Shown here: positions 1 through 8,291 of the stretch, one piece after another
How the letters are laid out: each line of letters starts with the position of its first letter
Position numbering within the stretch: position 1 is the stretch's first letter
Assembly (NCBI RefSeq): GCF_017792385.1
Contig: NZ_CP051230.1
Location: 1,550,001 to 1,614,000, forward strand
DNA from: Hyphomonas sp.
GTDB taxonomy: Bacteria; Pseudomonadota; Alphaproteobacteria; Caulobacterales; Hyphomonadaceae
DNA length: 64,000 nt
Reading direction: 5' to 3'
The notes under the pieces: generated by a model
Seen by the model: only the letters and a program-made list of their open reading frames with translations
Told to the model about the DNA's origin: nothing
Database searches by the model: none
Program-made: the position numbers and the translations under genes

Positions 1-45
1 GCAGCGCTGCTGGATGCCGGAGATGATGGGGGAGGGATGGCTCAT
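1..45 (-). CDS. 5' end of an unidentified gene, cut by window edge
   Basis: Only 15 codons are present, reading leftward from an ATG at 43-45 (MSHPSPIISGIQQRC). A purine-rich stretch lies just upstream on the minus strand. The pattern of a short polar lead, then I-x-x-G-I-x-x-R-C, resembles the start of DUF983 zinc-ribbon membrane proteins, but this is too little to assign. It is divergent from the prephenate dehydrogenase gene across 178 bases. Confidence 0.3.
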   Translation of the reverse strand, partial: MSHPSPIISGIQQRC

Positions 46-223
46 GGTCCTGGCACCTTTCTGGCCGTGTCCGCGGGACAAACGGCGTGTCTGCGCTGAG
101 CACCTTATCTAGGGATCACCCGGCCCGTGTCAGCTGCGGTAGATGGTTGCAGGGCAAGGAAGGCCTTGACCTTCCGGCCTGCTTTCCCCACCAGAGCGGG
201 CGAAATAAGCCAGCAGGACCCCC

Positions 224-1171
224 ATGACTGATCCCGTCTTCAACCAGATCGCCATTGTCGGCGCCGGACTGATCGGCGCATCCATTGCGCGGGCCGCGGT
301 GGCATATGGCGCAGCCGGATCGGTCAGCCTGTATGATGCCAGCGAAACGGTGCGGTCCCGCGCCGCGGCGATCGGACTCGGTGACGTGGCCGACGATCTG
401 GGCGCCGCCGTTGCCGATGCAGATTGCGTGCTGCTGTGCGTCCCGGTGGGCGCGCTGGAGCCGGTAGCGGCCGAGGCTGTGCCGAAGATGAAGGCGGGCG
501 CGATCCTGACGGATGTCGGCTCGGTCAAGGTGCAGGCGGCGTCGGCCCTGGCGGCGGCCGCTGATGGCCGGGTACACATCGTTCCGGGGCACCCCATCGC
601 CGGCACGGAACAATCCGGCCCGGAGGCTGGTTTCGCAACGCTGTTTCGCAATGCCTGGCACATTCTCACGCCGCTGGCGGAGCAGGGGGAGGGCTATGCC
701 GAGGCGGTGTCCCGGCTGGAGGCTTTCTGGACGCGGCTTGGCGCCACGGTCGAGACCATGGACGCTGCGCGGCACGATCGCGTTCTGGCCATTACGTCCC
801 ACCTGCCGCACCTGATCGCCTTCAACATCGTCGCCACCGCGTTCGACATGGAGACGGTTGAGGAGGGGGAAGTCGTGAAATACTCCGCGGGTGGCTTTCG
901 GGACTTCACCCGCATTGCAGCATCCGACCCGGTCATGTGGCGGGACGTGTTCCTCAACAACAAGGACGCCGTTCTGGAATGCCTCGGACGCTTTTCGGAA
1001 GACTTGGCCGCACTCCAGCGCGCCATCCGCTGGGGGGATGGCGAGACGCTGTTCAACGAATTCACGCGTGCCCGGTCGATCCGCAAGGCCATCATCGATG
1101 CCGGACAGGACAGCGGCGCCGTGAATTTCGGGCGGAACCTGCCCAAGGGAGACAAGGATGAAAGCGCTTGA
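224..1171 (+). CDS. tyrC: prephenate/cyclohexadienyl dehydrogenase
   Basis: This enzyme performs the NAD(P)-dependent oxidative decarboxylation of prephenate or arogenate in tyrosine biosynthesis. The 315-residue protein opens with a Rossmann nucleotide-binding motif (GAGLIGASIARA, near residue 11). It has the family signature HPIAGTEQSGPEAGF and the helical-domain stretch HLPHLIAF. The length is normal for the TyrA/TyrC family. The ATG has AGGA about six bases upstream. Its 3' end overlaps the next gene by 14 bases, so the two are probably cotranslated. Whether prephenate or arogenate is preferred cannot be read from the sequence. Confidence 0.93.
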   Translation: MTDPVFNQIAIVGAGLIGASIARAAVAYGAAGSVSLYDASETVRSRAAAIGLGDVADDLGAAVADADCVLLCVPVGALEPVAAEAVPKMKAGAILTDVGSVKVQAASALAAAADGRVHIVPGHPIAGTEQSGPEAGFATLFRNAWHILTPLAEQGEGYAEAVSRLEAFWTRLGATVETMDAARHDRVLAITSHLPHLIAFNIVATAFDMETVEEGEVVKYSAGGFRDFTRIAASDPVMWRDVFLNNKDAVLECLGRFSEDLAALQRAIRWGDGETLFNEFTRARSIRKAIIDAGQDSGAVNFGRNLPKGDKDESA

Positions 1172-1397
1172 GCTGACCGAGGAACGCCGCGACACGCTGC
1201 GCGGCCATCTCCAGACCCTGTTTGCGACAGAGTTTGACGAGCAGTTGAGCGCGTTTCGTGCCGATGACATCATTGATCTCATGCTCAGGACGCTGGGCCC
1301 GGCTGTCTACAACCAGGCGGTGGCGGATGTGCGCGCCCATCTGCAGGTAAAGCTGGAAGACCTGGACGGGGAAGTCTGGGTGGAAGAGGCGCCCTGA
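1158..1397 (+). CDS. DUF2164 family protein
   Basis: A 79-residue acidic cytosolic protein starting inside the end of the tyrC-like gene. The run LGPAVYNQAVADVRAHLQ followed by KLEDLDGEV is the DUF2164 hallmark (GPxxYNQAIxDA.xxLQ..LxDLxG). The function of the family is unknown. The GGGAGACAAGG just upstream acts as ribosome binding site within the preceding gene and supports this start. Confidence 0.85.
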   Translation: MKALELTEERRDTLRGHLQTLFATEFDEQLSAFRADDIIDLMLRTLGPAVYNQAVADVRAHLQVKLEDLDGEVWVEEAP

Positions 1398-1456
1398 CCC
1401 TCGCTTCACGCCCTTGTGTGTGGCGCTTGAGTGAACCATGCGGCTATGTCCGGCGT

Positions 1457-1990
1457 ATGACCCGCATGACCCAGATGATTTCCCGCCGATCGCTGCTCCT
1501 GTCCGGAGCCGCCACGCTTGGCCTTGCTGCCTGTTCCATCAATTCCACATCCGATGCCGCAAAGACTGACAATGCCGACAATGCGGACAAGTTCGCAGGA
1601 TCAGAGTGGCGGCAATTGTCGGAAGAGGACTGGCGGGCGCGTTTGAGCGAGGCTGCGTTCGGCGTGTTGCGGGAGGAGCGGACCGAGCGGGCCTTCACAT
1701 CGCCGCTGAACAAGGAAGCGCGCACGGGAACCTATCACTGCGCAGGCTGTGATCTCGCCCTGTTCTCCTCCGACACTAAATTCGATTCCGGTACCGGATG
1801 GCCCAGCTTTTACGATGTGCTGCCCGGCGCGCTGGGCACGAAGCCGGACCGCAAGCTGATCTATGTGCGCACGGAATACCATTGTGCCCGCTGCCTTGGG
1901 CATCAGGGACACGTCTTCGAGGATGGCCCCGCGCCAACCGGCCTGCGATATTGCAACAATGGCGTTGCGCTGACCTTCAGGCCGGCCTGA
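1457..1990 (+). CDS. msrB: peptide methionine-(R)-S-oxide reductase, exported lipoprotein form
   Basis: Reduces methionine-R-sulfoxide in oxidised proteins. The body carries the MsrB core: a first zinc CxxC in YHCAGCD, GTGWPSFY, a second CxxC in YHCARCLGHQGHVFEDG, and the catalytic cysteine in RYCNNG, where most family members have RYCxNS. The N-terminus has a twin-arginine and lipobox signal (SRRSLLLSGAATLGLAAC). This predicts Tat export and lipid anchoring, so the protein should act in the envelope. An in-frame GTG at 1418 is possible, but ATG at 1457 (or 1466 or 1475) places the signal peptide at the terminus. It converges with the M23 peptidase gene six bases away. Confidence 0.9.
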   Translation: MTRMTQMISRRSLLLSGAATLGLAACSINSTSDAAKTDNADNADKFAGSEWRQLSEEDWRARLSEAAFGVLREERTERAFTSPLNKEARTGTYHCAGCDLALFSSDTKFDSGTGWPSFYDVLPGALGTKPDRKLIYVRTEYHCARCLGHQGHVFEDGPAPTGLRYCNNGVALTFRPA

Positions 1991-1996
1991 CCGGGA

Positions 1997-3268
1997 TCAT
2001 TCGATGATTTCCATCCCTTCCGGGATGATGAAGGGTGTGGTGGCCACTCCAACTTCGGCTGCCTCGACGACTTCGCCCGGTCCGCCTTCGCGCCGTTCAT
2101 AGGCTTCGGCCAGTGACAGGTAGGGCGGTACATGCACCCAGCCCGCATCCCCGACATTCTGGGTGATCTCGAAATGCAGGTGGAAGGTTGTGGGCGTGCC
2201 ACCGAAATCGTTCGAGACATAACCGATATGCTGGCCGGCCTCGACCGGGTCCCCGGCCTTCACCTGAAGCTTGGCCATATTCATGTGCATGTATTTGTAG
2301 ATGCGGCCACCGGCGCGCAAATTCACGCTATAGGTGCCGACATGCGAGATGATGCCGTCCTCGACGGCGACGACCTTGTGCAAGGTGCGGTCGCTCGCCG
2401 ATGTGCGCCGCAGCGTGTTGCAGTCAGCCGCCGTGCCGACGCGGATATCCTGACCCTGATGCACCTTTGACAGGGGACAATAGGGGGAATTGCGATTGGA
2501 CGTGCGGACCTCGCAGAAATTGTCCCGCCACGGATAGGCATAGTTGCGGGTGTCACATTGGTCACCACCAGCCACGCCGCCGCCGAAGCTGAACACTTGT
2601 GACTGCAGATAGGCCGGCGCATCGGCAATCGGGAATACGATGTCCGGTGCATAGGCGATCTGTTCCGGCGCGCCCTGGCCGGTGCCGGGCAGGAGGGCGC
2701 CGGCTTCGTAAAAGCTGAAAGTTGGATCAACGGGATCCGGCAGGCTGGCCGTATCATCCGAGTCGTCTGCCGGTGTGTCTGGGGCCGGGTCCGGATCGCT
2801 GCCGTCCGGATCGGTGACGCCTGTGTCCGGGTCCTCATTGCCGGCATCGCTGCCGGGTGCATCGTCATCCGGCGTGCCGGTATCCTCATCGCCGGTTTGC
2901 GGTGGCGTCTCGTTCCCGGTATCCGGCATATCGGAGCCGGACGGGTCTTCCATGCCAGTGTCCGTGTCCGGCGTATCATCCGTGGGCGTATCGGGTTCAG
3001 GATCCCCGTCGAGACCGGTGTCCGGTACGGTCCCGGCGTCACCGGCATCATCCAGCGGCTCATCATCCGATCCCGTATCGTCGCCCGTGCCATACGGGTC
3101 GTCGACCGGAACGGAGGGCGGCGGCGGGCCGGGGGCGCCCGGCGGTACAGCGGGCCCGGCATCCGGCGTTTCCGGCGTCGGGCCGCCATCGCCCGGAAAT
3201 CTCACAAAGTCACACGCGGCAAGCAACAGGGCAGTGCTTGCCAGCAGCAGCAATCGTGTTGGTTTCAT
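1997..3268 (-). CDS. M23 family peptidase lipoprotein with long Asp/Pro linker
   Basis: Predicted periplasmic peptidoglycan endopeptidase or LytM-type regulator. The start at 3268 gives a lipoprotein signal ending LLLAAC-D (Cys19, Asp at +2). A low-complexity linker of about 160 residues rich in Asp, Pro, Thr and Gly follows. The M23 domain has HQGQD and, near the C-terminus, HLHFEI, which match the HxxxD and HxH zinc-ligand motifs, so it may be catalytically active. The ATG overlaps the stop of the upstream lipoprotein gene (TGATG), showing translational coupling. It is the last gene of a four-gene minus-strand cassette. Coding further upstream in this frame lies inside the preceding gene and was rejected. 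Confidence 0.85.
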   Translation of the reverse strand: MKPTRLLLLASTALLLAACDFVRFPGDGGPTPETPDAGPAVPPGAPGPPPPSVPVDDPYGTGDDTGSDDEPLDDAGDAGTVPDTGLDGDPEPDTPTDDTPDTDTGMEDPSGSDMPDTGNETPPQTGDEDTGTPDDDAPGSDAGNEDPDTGVTDPDGSDPDPAPDTPADDSDDTASLPDPVDPTFSFYEAGALLPGTGQGAPEQIAYAPDIVFPIADAPAYLQSQVFSFGGGVAGGDQCDTRNYAYPWRDNFCEVRTSNRNSPYCPLSKVHQGQDIRVGTAADCNTLRRTSASDRTLHKVVAVEDGIISHVGTYSVNLRAGGRIYKYMHMNMAKLQVKAGDPVEAGQHIGYVSNDFGGTPTTFHLHFEITQNVGDAGWVHVPPYLSLAEAYERREGGPGEVVEAAEVGVATTPFIIPEGMEIIE

Positions 3269-3927
3269 CAACGCGTCCCCGCAATTACCAGCTTCTCGGT
3301 GATCTCCAGAGCCTCCTGCTCGGTGATGCACACGCCTTCGGCAGTCTGGGCGGCCTTGCACTCGAATTCAACCAGATAGTCGGCGCCATAGCGCGAGAAT
3401 GTGACCTGCGCCCCCGTCATGGTCGGCGTGAACATCAGGTCGGGGGCGTCTCCGTCTTCGGCATCGCCCGTCGTGCCGAACACTTCATTCGTTCCGTTCA
3501 CCACGATGTCGTAGTCAATGCCCGGATAGTAGGCGAAATACCCGTCGGACATGGGCTGGAACCGGACGCCGTTCTCGGCGGATTGCGCCACGACAATCCC
3601 GGTCGGCAGCAGGACGGGAACGGGCGGCGCGCTGTTGCCGGATGCCACCTGGAAGCCGGTCTCGCGATCCTCGCCGGAACGTGCGGCCATGTCGGCGCGG
3701 GCTGCGTCCCAGTCAATCGTTGCTGTGCTGGCGACAACTACCGGGCCGTCCGTATCGGCCGTTTCCGGTGCCGATTCTGACGGGTCCGTAGCCGGTTCCG
3801 GCACTTCTGCGGGCGTGTCGGCCTCCATGGCGGGCGGCGCGTCCCGGTCGCGGGCGATCAGGAAGTCACAGGCCGCCAGGCTCAGGCAGGCGCCGCTCGC
3901 AATCAGGAACGTACGGATGGTGGTCAT
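3268..3927 (-). CDS. lipoprotein of unknown function, protease cassette
   Basis: A 219-residue protein with a lipoprotein signal (SGACLSLAAC, Cys20, Asp21). A Pro/Glu/Asp-rich linker covers about residues 30-65. A globular part contains PVPVLLPTG, an aromatic patch FAYYPGIDYDI and two cysteines near the end. I recognise no family. It overlaps the gene upstream by ATGA and the M23 gene by TGATG, so it belongs to the subtilase cassette. Asp at +2 would retain it in the inner membrane if the E. coli Lol rule holds here. Confidence 0.8.
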   Translation of the reverse strand: MTTIRTFLIASGACLSLAACDFLIARDRDAPPAMEADTPAEVPEPATDPSESAPETADTDGPVVVASTATIDWDAARADMAARSGEDRETGFQVASGNSAPPVPVLLPTGIVVAQSAENGVRFQPMSDGYFAYYPGIDYDIVVNGTNEVFGTTGDAEDGDAPDLMFTPTMTGAQVTFSRYGADYLVEFECKAAQTAEGVCITEQEALEITEKLVIAGTR

Positions 3928-4484
3928 TTGCGTTTATCCTCTCCGGGATGGGCTACAAAATCAGGATCGGCATAGGCGACACCCTCGATCGCCAGGATCA
4001 TGTTGCGGATTTCCTCGATCCGGCCGCGGGTGGCTTCCGCACCGGCCGGCAATTGATAGGCCAGATTGATCTCTCCGGAATAGCTCGCCCCGACAAGCCG
4101 GAAGTCCTGCAGGGCAGGCAGCTGGCTGGCCAGGTCGGCATAGGCGGCTTCGGCCGTTTGCCGGTCCCGTTTGTAGTTCCGGCAGATCGTGTCGATTTCG
4201 GGCCGGCCCTTGAGGCGGACAATGAATGTGACTTCGGCGCCCTTGCCGGCGGCGCTGCTGCTGCCGCCACCCGACGCCTGGGCTGGCGTCACCTGCTCCA
4301 CGCCGACAGCACCGATGGGGGGGCGTTCGGGTGAAATGGCGGGCGCCGGACCAGCCGTCTGATGCGTCTGGTCCGAACTGTCATTCGCGACAAACACCAA
4401 CCCGACTGCGCTGGCCAGCAGGGTGACGCCTGCAAGGCCGAGCGGACCGCCCAGATGAACGGGATTCGGGCGGCGTTTCGGCAT
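3924..4484 (-). CDS. membrane-anchored protein with I9-propeptide-like C-terminus
   Basis: A 186-residue protein. A basic N-terminus (MPKRRPNP) precedes one hydrophobic segment at about residues 12-32, so the rest is probably periplasmic. The C-terminal half ends IEEIRNMILAIEGVAYADPD, which matches the typical end of subtilase propeptides and I9 inhibitors (xGVxYVExD). The subtilase made by the gene immediately upstream has an analogous stretch (GQFEYVEKDY). The start at 4484 overlaps that gene's stop as TGATG. The inhibitor or chaperone role for the neighbouring protease is inferred. The alternative is a structural partner protein with no inhibitor activity. Confidence 0.7.
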   Translation of the reverse strand: MPKRRPNPVHLGGPLGLAGVTLLASAVGLVFVANDSSDQTHQTAGPAPAISPERPPIGAVGVEQVTPAQASGGGSSSAAGKGAEVTFIVRLKGRPEIDTICRNYKRDRQTAEAAYADLASQLPALQDFRLVGASYSGEINLAYQLPAGAEATRGRIEEIRNMILAIEGVAYADPDFVAHPGEDKRK

Positions 4485-6802
4485 CAGTCTCCGCCGCCTC
4501 CGCTGGAGGGATCCGGAACCTTTGCCAGGTCCAGAAGGCCCTGGCCGCAGGGCCGGGTGCACATGTCCGGGCTGCCTTCAATGGGCGTGGTTCCGGGATA
4601 GAGGGCGCAGGACCCGGAGCATTGTTCCGCCGTCCGGGGTGCAACGGCAGACAACAGTGTGGCCTTGAGCTCCTCCGGCGAGGCGTCCGGATCGCGCGCC
4701 TTCAGAAGCGCAAGGGCAGCAGAGACATGCGGCGCCGCCATCGAAGTGCCCTGTTCGAAGGCATAGTAGCAGTCGTCCACGGCTTCTCCCGTGACCGGGT
4801 CGTAGCAATTGGTGGCGGCTTTTGTGGACAGCACGCCGTCCGGCCTGCCGTCGCCATTGTCGTCACGGGTCAGGTCACCGCCCGGGGCCAGCAGGTCCAC
4901 TTCAGGACCGAAATTGGAATAGGGGGCAATGTGACCGCGGCCGTCACCTGCAGCCACAGTGATCACATTGGCGCAGCCACCCGGGGCATAATACTGGGTC
5001 GCGACGCGGGCATTGCCGGCGGCGGAGACGACCAGGACACCACGCTCGGTGACGGAGTCGATCGCGTCCTGCAGGGAGGCCGGGCAGTATTCGAACAGGC
5101 CGATCGACAGATTGATCACGTCGGCCGGATTATCATTCCAGATTTCGTTGCCATCGGCGTCTTCGGCGGGGATCAGGCCGCCGGCCCAGCGAATGGCGTC
5201 ATTGATGTCCGACAGGCGGCCGCCGCACTTGCCGAGGGCCCGAACGGGAACGATCTTCACATTCCACGCACCGCCGGCCACGCCGGAGGCATTGTTGGTG
5301 GCAGCCGCACCGATGGTGCCGGCCACATGCGTGCCGTGGAACGTGTCCGCCGCATAGGGCACGGAGGGGTCGCACAGATCGCCGGGGTCATTCGGGTCTC
5401 CGTCACGGCCGTCGCCATCATTGCCCATGCGCGGATCGGAAACCATGTCCCAGCCCGGCGCGATGTTCGGGGAATCCTTGATGTCTGGATGGTCCAGCTG
5501 AAGGCCGGTGTCCACTACGGCAACCACGACATCTTCCGACCCTTCTGTGCCCTGACGGGTCCAGAAATCCTGGAAGCTCGATCCGCCGATGGATTCGCCG
5601 TCTCCTGTGCCATTGTTCTGGAAGTGCCATTGCAGCGACCAAAGGGGATCATTCGGCGTGATCGTCGTGTCGGTGATCACGTCCGGAGTGACGTCCGGGC
5701 CGGTGCCGGGCGTATCGGGGCGCGGCTTGCGGGCGAACTGGTTCTCGAAAATGTAGTCCTTCTCGACATATTCGAACTGTCCGGAGGCCCTCAAATCCTT
5801 CACCACGCATTCGGTGGCCAGGACCGGGTTGGACTGGACGGTCACCATGTCCGGATTGTCCGGGCACTCGATTTCCGCGTCGGCGGCAAGAAAGTTCTGC
5901 AGCACGCTGCGCGGCGCGCGATTGGGCAGGACCTGTTCCGGGGTGAACCGGGTCGGGCTGCCGCCATCCTCGCCGATCTGTATGACCATCTGGCCTTCAC
6001 GGGACAGGGCGACTTCCCCGCCCATGCCGTATTTCGACAGCGTGTCCAGCATGACCGAATTGGCATCCCGCTGGGCCTGGATCGCGTCGCGGCTGATCAC
6101 TGACCGGCGCGCAAGCTTGCGGGCGGCGGTTTTCTCCTGCACCGGTGCGGTTTCCAGGGACCGGGGATTGAGTGAGCGGGTCCGGGCTGCCGGAGGTGGC
6201 TCCTTGGCGCGGGCCTGTTCCAGTTGCCGCGAGGCCTGGTCGATCTCTGCCAGCGTCTTCTCGCGGGCTTTCGGGTCCAGTTTCACTTTCGGCATGACCC
6301 GGGCGGGCTGCACGATGGACAGGCTGCGCGCCGAAGACGGGGCCGATGGGGCAGGGGCGGGCTCGGTAACCGGGGCCGTCTCGGCCAGCGGCGCGCTCTC
6401 GGCTTCCACTTCGGCGGCAAACTCCTCGATCATTTCCGGATCTTCCAGGAACACCTCGTCTTCCTCGACGATCGCCATGGTCTCGGCGGGGGGAATGTCC
6501 TTCGGCTTGGCAATGATCGAGCCGACCGCGAACAGGGGTGTTGCGCTGGCCGTTTCGAAATTCAGTTCATTGCGGAGCGTGCCGGCAATGGCGCGGTCCA
6601 TGACATCCGCCGTTTCCATCGGATTCGGCGCATCCGGCTCGACAATCGTCCGGCCGCTGATCTGGTCGACCGTCGCATCCGCCAGGTCCCGCGCGCGTTC
6701 AAGGCGCAAATCCTGCTGGTCGCAGGCAGACAGGGCGAGCAGGCCGGCCATGGCCGAGCCGAGCATCAGGCGGCCAGGCTTAGAAATCAGGTTCCGCAGC
6801 AT
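4484..6802 (-). CDS. S8 subtilisin-family serine protease, lipoprotein
   Basis: A 772-residue secreted serine endopeptidase. The signal peptide ends in a lipobox (LLALSAC, Cys27, Asp28). A long Glu/Ala/Pro-rich region (about 100-240) follows, then a propeptide-like region (about 285-355) and the catalytic domain. Triad motifs are VVAVVDTG (Asp431), FHGTHVAGT (His489) and GTSMAAPHV (Ser687), with SAAGN supplying the oxyanion Asn near 597. Several Asp/Gly loops (NDGDGRDGDPND and DDNGDGRPDG) look like calcium-binding sites. It leads the minus-strand cassette. The presence of all catalytic residues predicts an active enzyme; the substrate is unknown. Confidence 0.93.
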   Translation of the reverse strand: MLRNLISKPGRLMLGSAMAGLLALSACDQQDLRLERARDLADATVDQISGRTIVEPDAPNPMETADVMDRAIAGTLRNELNFETASATPLFAVGSIIAKPKDIPPAETMAIVEEDEVFLEDPEMIEEFAAEVEAESAPLAETAPVTEPAPAPSAPSSARSLSIVQPARVMPKVKLDPKAREKTLAEIDQASRQLEQARAKEPPPAARTRSLNPRSLETAPVQEKTAARKLARRSVISRDAIQAQRDANSVMLDTLSKYGMGGEVALSREGQMVIQIGEDGGSPTRFTPEQVLPNRAPRSVLQNFLAADAEIECPDNPDMVTVQSNPVLATECVVKDLRASGQFEYVEKDYIFENQFARKPRPDTPGTGPDVTPDVITDTTITPNDPLWSLQWHFQNNGTGDGESIGGSSFQDFWTRQGTEGSEDVVVAVVDTGLQLDHPDIKDSPNIAPGWDMVSDPRMGNDGDGRDGDPNDPGDLCDPSVPYAADTFHGTHVAGTIGAAATNNASGVAGGAWNVKIVPVRALGKCGGRLSDINDAIRWAGGLIPAEDADGNEIWNDNPADVINLSIGLFEYCPASLQDAIDSVTERGVLVVSAAGNARVATQYYAPGGCANVITVAAGDGRGHIAPYSNFGPEVDLLAPGGDLTRDDNGDGRPDGVLSTKAATNCYDPVTGEAVDDCYYAFEQGTSMAAPHVSAALALLKARDPDASPEELKATLLSAVAPRTAEQCSGSCALYPGTTPIEGSPDMCTRPCGQGLLDLAKVPDPSSGGGGD

Positions 6803-7007
6803 GTGAGATATCCCCGTGAGTTTCCCAAGATATGCCCAGCTCCCTAGATTAACCCTTTAGCAAGATTATGACGACGCCATGGCCTTGTCCAATCCAAACC
6901 CGTTCCTTCACTGCGCGTAATCGGCGCTTTGGTTCCCGTTCGCCTGCCGCCACGACAGGTTTTGCATGCTGCTGGACTTTTGCAGCAGACAGGCAGATGA
7001 GAAGGGG

Positions 7008-8291
7008 ATGACGACGGGGCAGATGATTCCACCAGACATGTCCAGACCGGACCGGCGCGGTGCGTTCTTCCTGCTTTTCTTCTCCCTGATGGCCATTGGT
7101 GCGGGCAATACGATGCTGATTGCCGCCGTCCTGCCGCCCCTGACCCGTGAAATCGGCCTGCCGGACTGGATGGCCGGGGCGGTGTTCGCCCTGTCGGCCC
7201 TGTGCTGGTCGCTGTTCTCCCCGTTCTGGGGCGGACGGTCTAACCGCTGGGGCAGGCGTCCCGTCGCCGCGCTGGGCCTGGCGGGGTATGGGGTCTCGAT
7301 GCTGCTCCTGTTCGTGACGGGCCTGCTCAGCCTGACCGGCGTGCTGACGGGCACATTTGTCGTGTTTGCCTGCCTGGCCATGTCGCGGTCCATATTCGGC
7401 CTGATCGGATCCGGCACCAATCCGGCGGCGCAGGCCTATGTCGCCGACCGGACGAGCCAGACAGAACGGCAGGCCGAGATCGCCTTCATCACATCCGGCT
7501 TTAGTGTCGGCACCGTGATCGGGCCGGCCTTTGCCGCGGCGCTGGTCGCCACGCTCGGCCTGCTCAGCCCGCTTCTGCTGACGGCCGTGATCGCCTTCAC
7601 CATGTCAGCCATGATCTGGTTCCGCCTGCCGGAGCAGCGCGATCCGGTGACGGATGCCACCCAGCTCGACGAGATACCCGGCGCCCGCGGCCTGTGGCGG
7701 TCCGGCCCGGTGCTGCCATTCCTGATCTTCGCGGTCTGCCTGTCCCTGACGACCGGCGTGCTGACCCAGGTCTTCGTCTTTTCGGTCATGGACAAGCTGG
7801 GCGTGTCCGGAAAGGAGGCGGCCCAGTTTACCGGGCCGGCCTTTACCGTCGGCGCGCTGGCCGTGCTCCTGGCGCAACTGGTGCTGATCCCGCGACTGAA
7901 GCTGCGGAACAAGACGCTGATGTGGGGTGGCTGCCTGCCCTTGCTGGCCGGGGCCGTGCTGATGGTGTTTGCCAATGATTATGCCAATCTGATCCTGGCC
8001 CAGTTCTGCATCGGACTGGGGCAGGGGCTGGCCCGGCCGGGATTTTCCAGTGGCGCCTCGCTGGCCGTCTCGCCCCAATTGCAGGGCAATGTGGCCGGCC
8101 TGGTGATTTCAGCCAATGGCATGGGCTTCATCATCACGCCCTTCTTCGGCCTGTTCGTCTACGAATATGTGAACCCGCAACTGCCCTTCATCTTCTGCGC
8201 AGCGCTGCTAAGCTTCATGATCCTCTATGCCCGGTTCGGACTGAAGGATGGCGTGGGCGAGCCCGATGAGGATGAATTCCTGCCGGACTAG
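7008..8291 (+). CDS. MFS transporter
   Basis: A 427-residue protein with about 12 hydrophobic segments. The loop 2-3 motif of the major facilitator superfamily is visible as GGRSNRWGRRPV, with early segments such as LMAIGAGNTMLIAAVLPPLT. The substrate cannot be deduced, though the layout resembles drug or metabolite efflux carriers. ATG codons at 6966, 7008 and 7023 are all possible; I chose 7008 because the GAGAAGGGG just before it is the best purine run, although the spacing is short. Its TAG stop shares CTAG with the stop of the converging transglycosylase gene. Confidence 0.85.
   Translation: MTTGQMIPPDMSRPDRRGAFFLLFFSLMAIGAGNTMLIAAVLPPLTREIGLPDWMAGAVFALSALCWSLFSPFWGGRSNRWGRRPVAALGLAGYGVSMLLLFVTGLLSLTGVLTGTFVVFACLAMSRSIFGLIGSGTNPAAQAYVADRTSQTERQAEIAFITSGFSVGTVIGPAFAAALVATLGLLSPLLLTAVIAFTMSAMIWFRLPEQRDPVTDATQLDEIPGARGLWRSGPVLPFLIFAVCLSLTTGVLTQVFVFSVMDKLGVSGKEAAQFTGPAFTVGALAVLLAQLVLIPRLKLRNKTLMWGGCLPLLAGAVLMVFANDYANLILAQFCIGLGQGLARPGFSSGASLAVSPQLQGNVAGLVISANGMGFIITPFFGLFVYEYVNPQLPFIFCAALLSFMILYARFGLKDGVGEPDEDEFLPD

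Noticed and set aside
2750..3190. Repetitive tccgg/gtcatc-rich DNA that could suggest a tandem repeat or CRISPR-like array
   Set aside because: It encodes the Asp/Pro/Thr linker of the M23 lipoprotein; the units have no constant length and no spacers.
4622..6103. Plus-strand open frame of about 490 codons
   Set aside because: Mirror of the subtilase gene, whose catalytic motifs are unambiguous.
6967..6987. TGCTGC/GCAGCA inverted repeat before the MFS gene
   Set aside because: Short six-base arms with a long loop, no T-run and no similarity to a known attenuator; may be chance.
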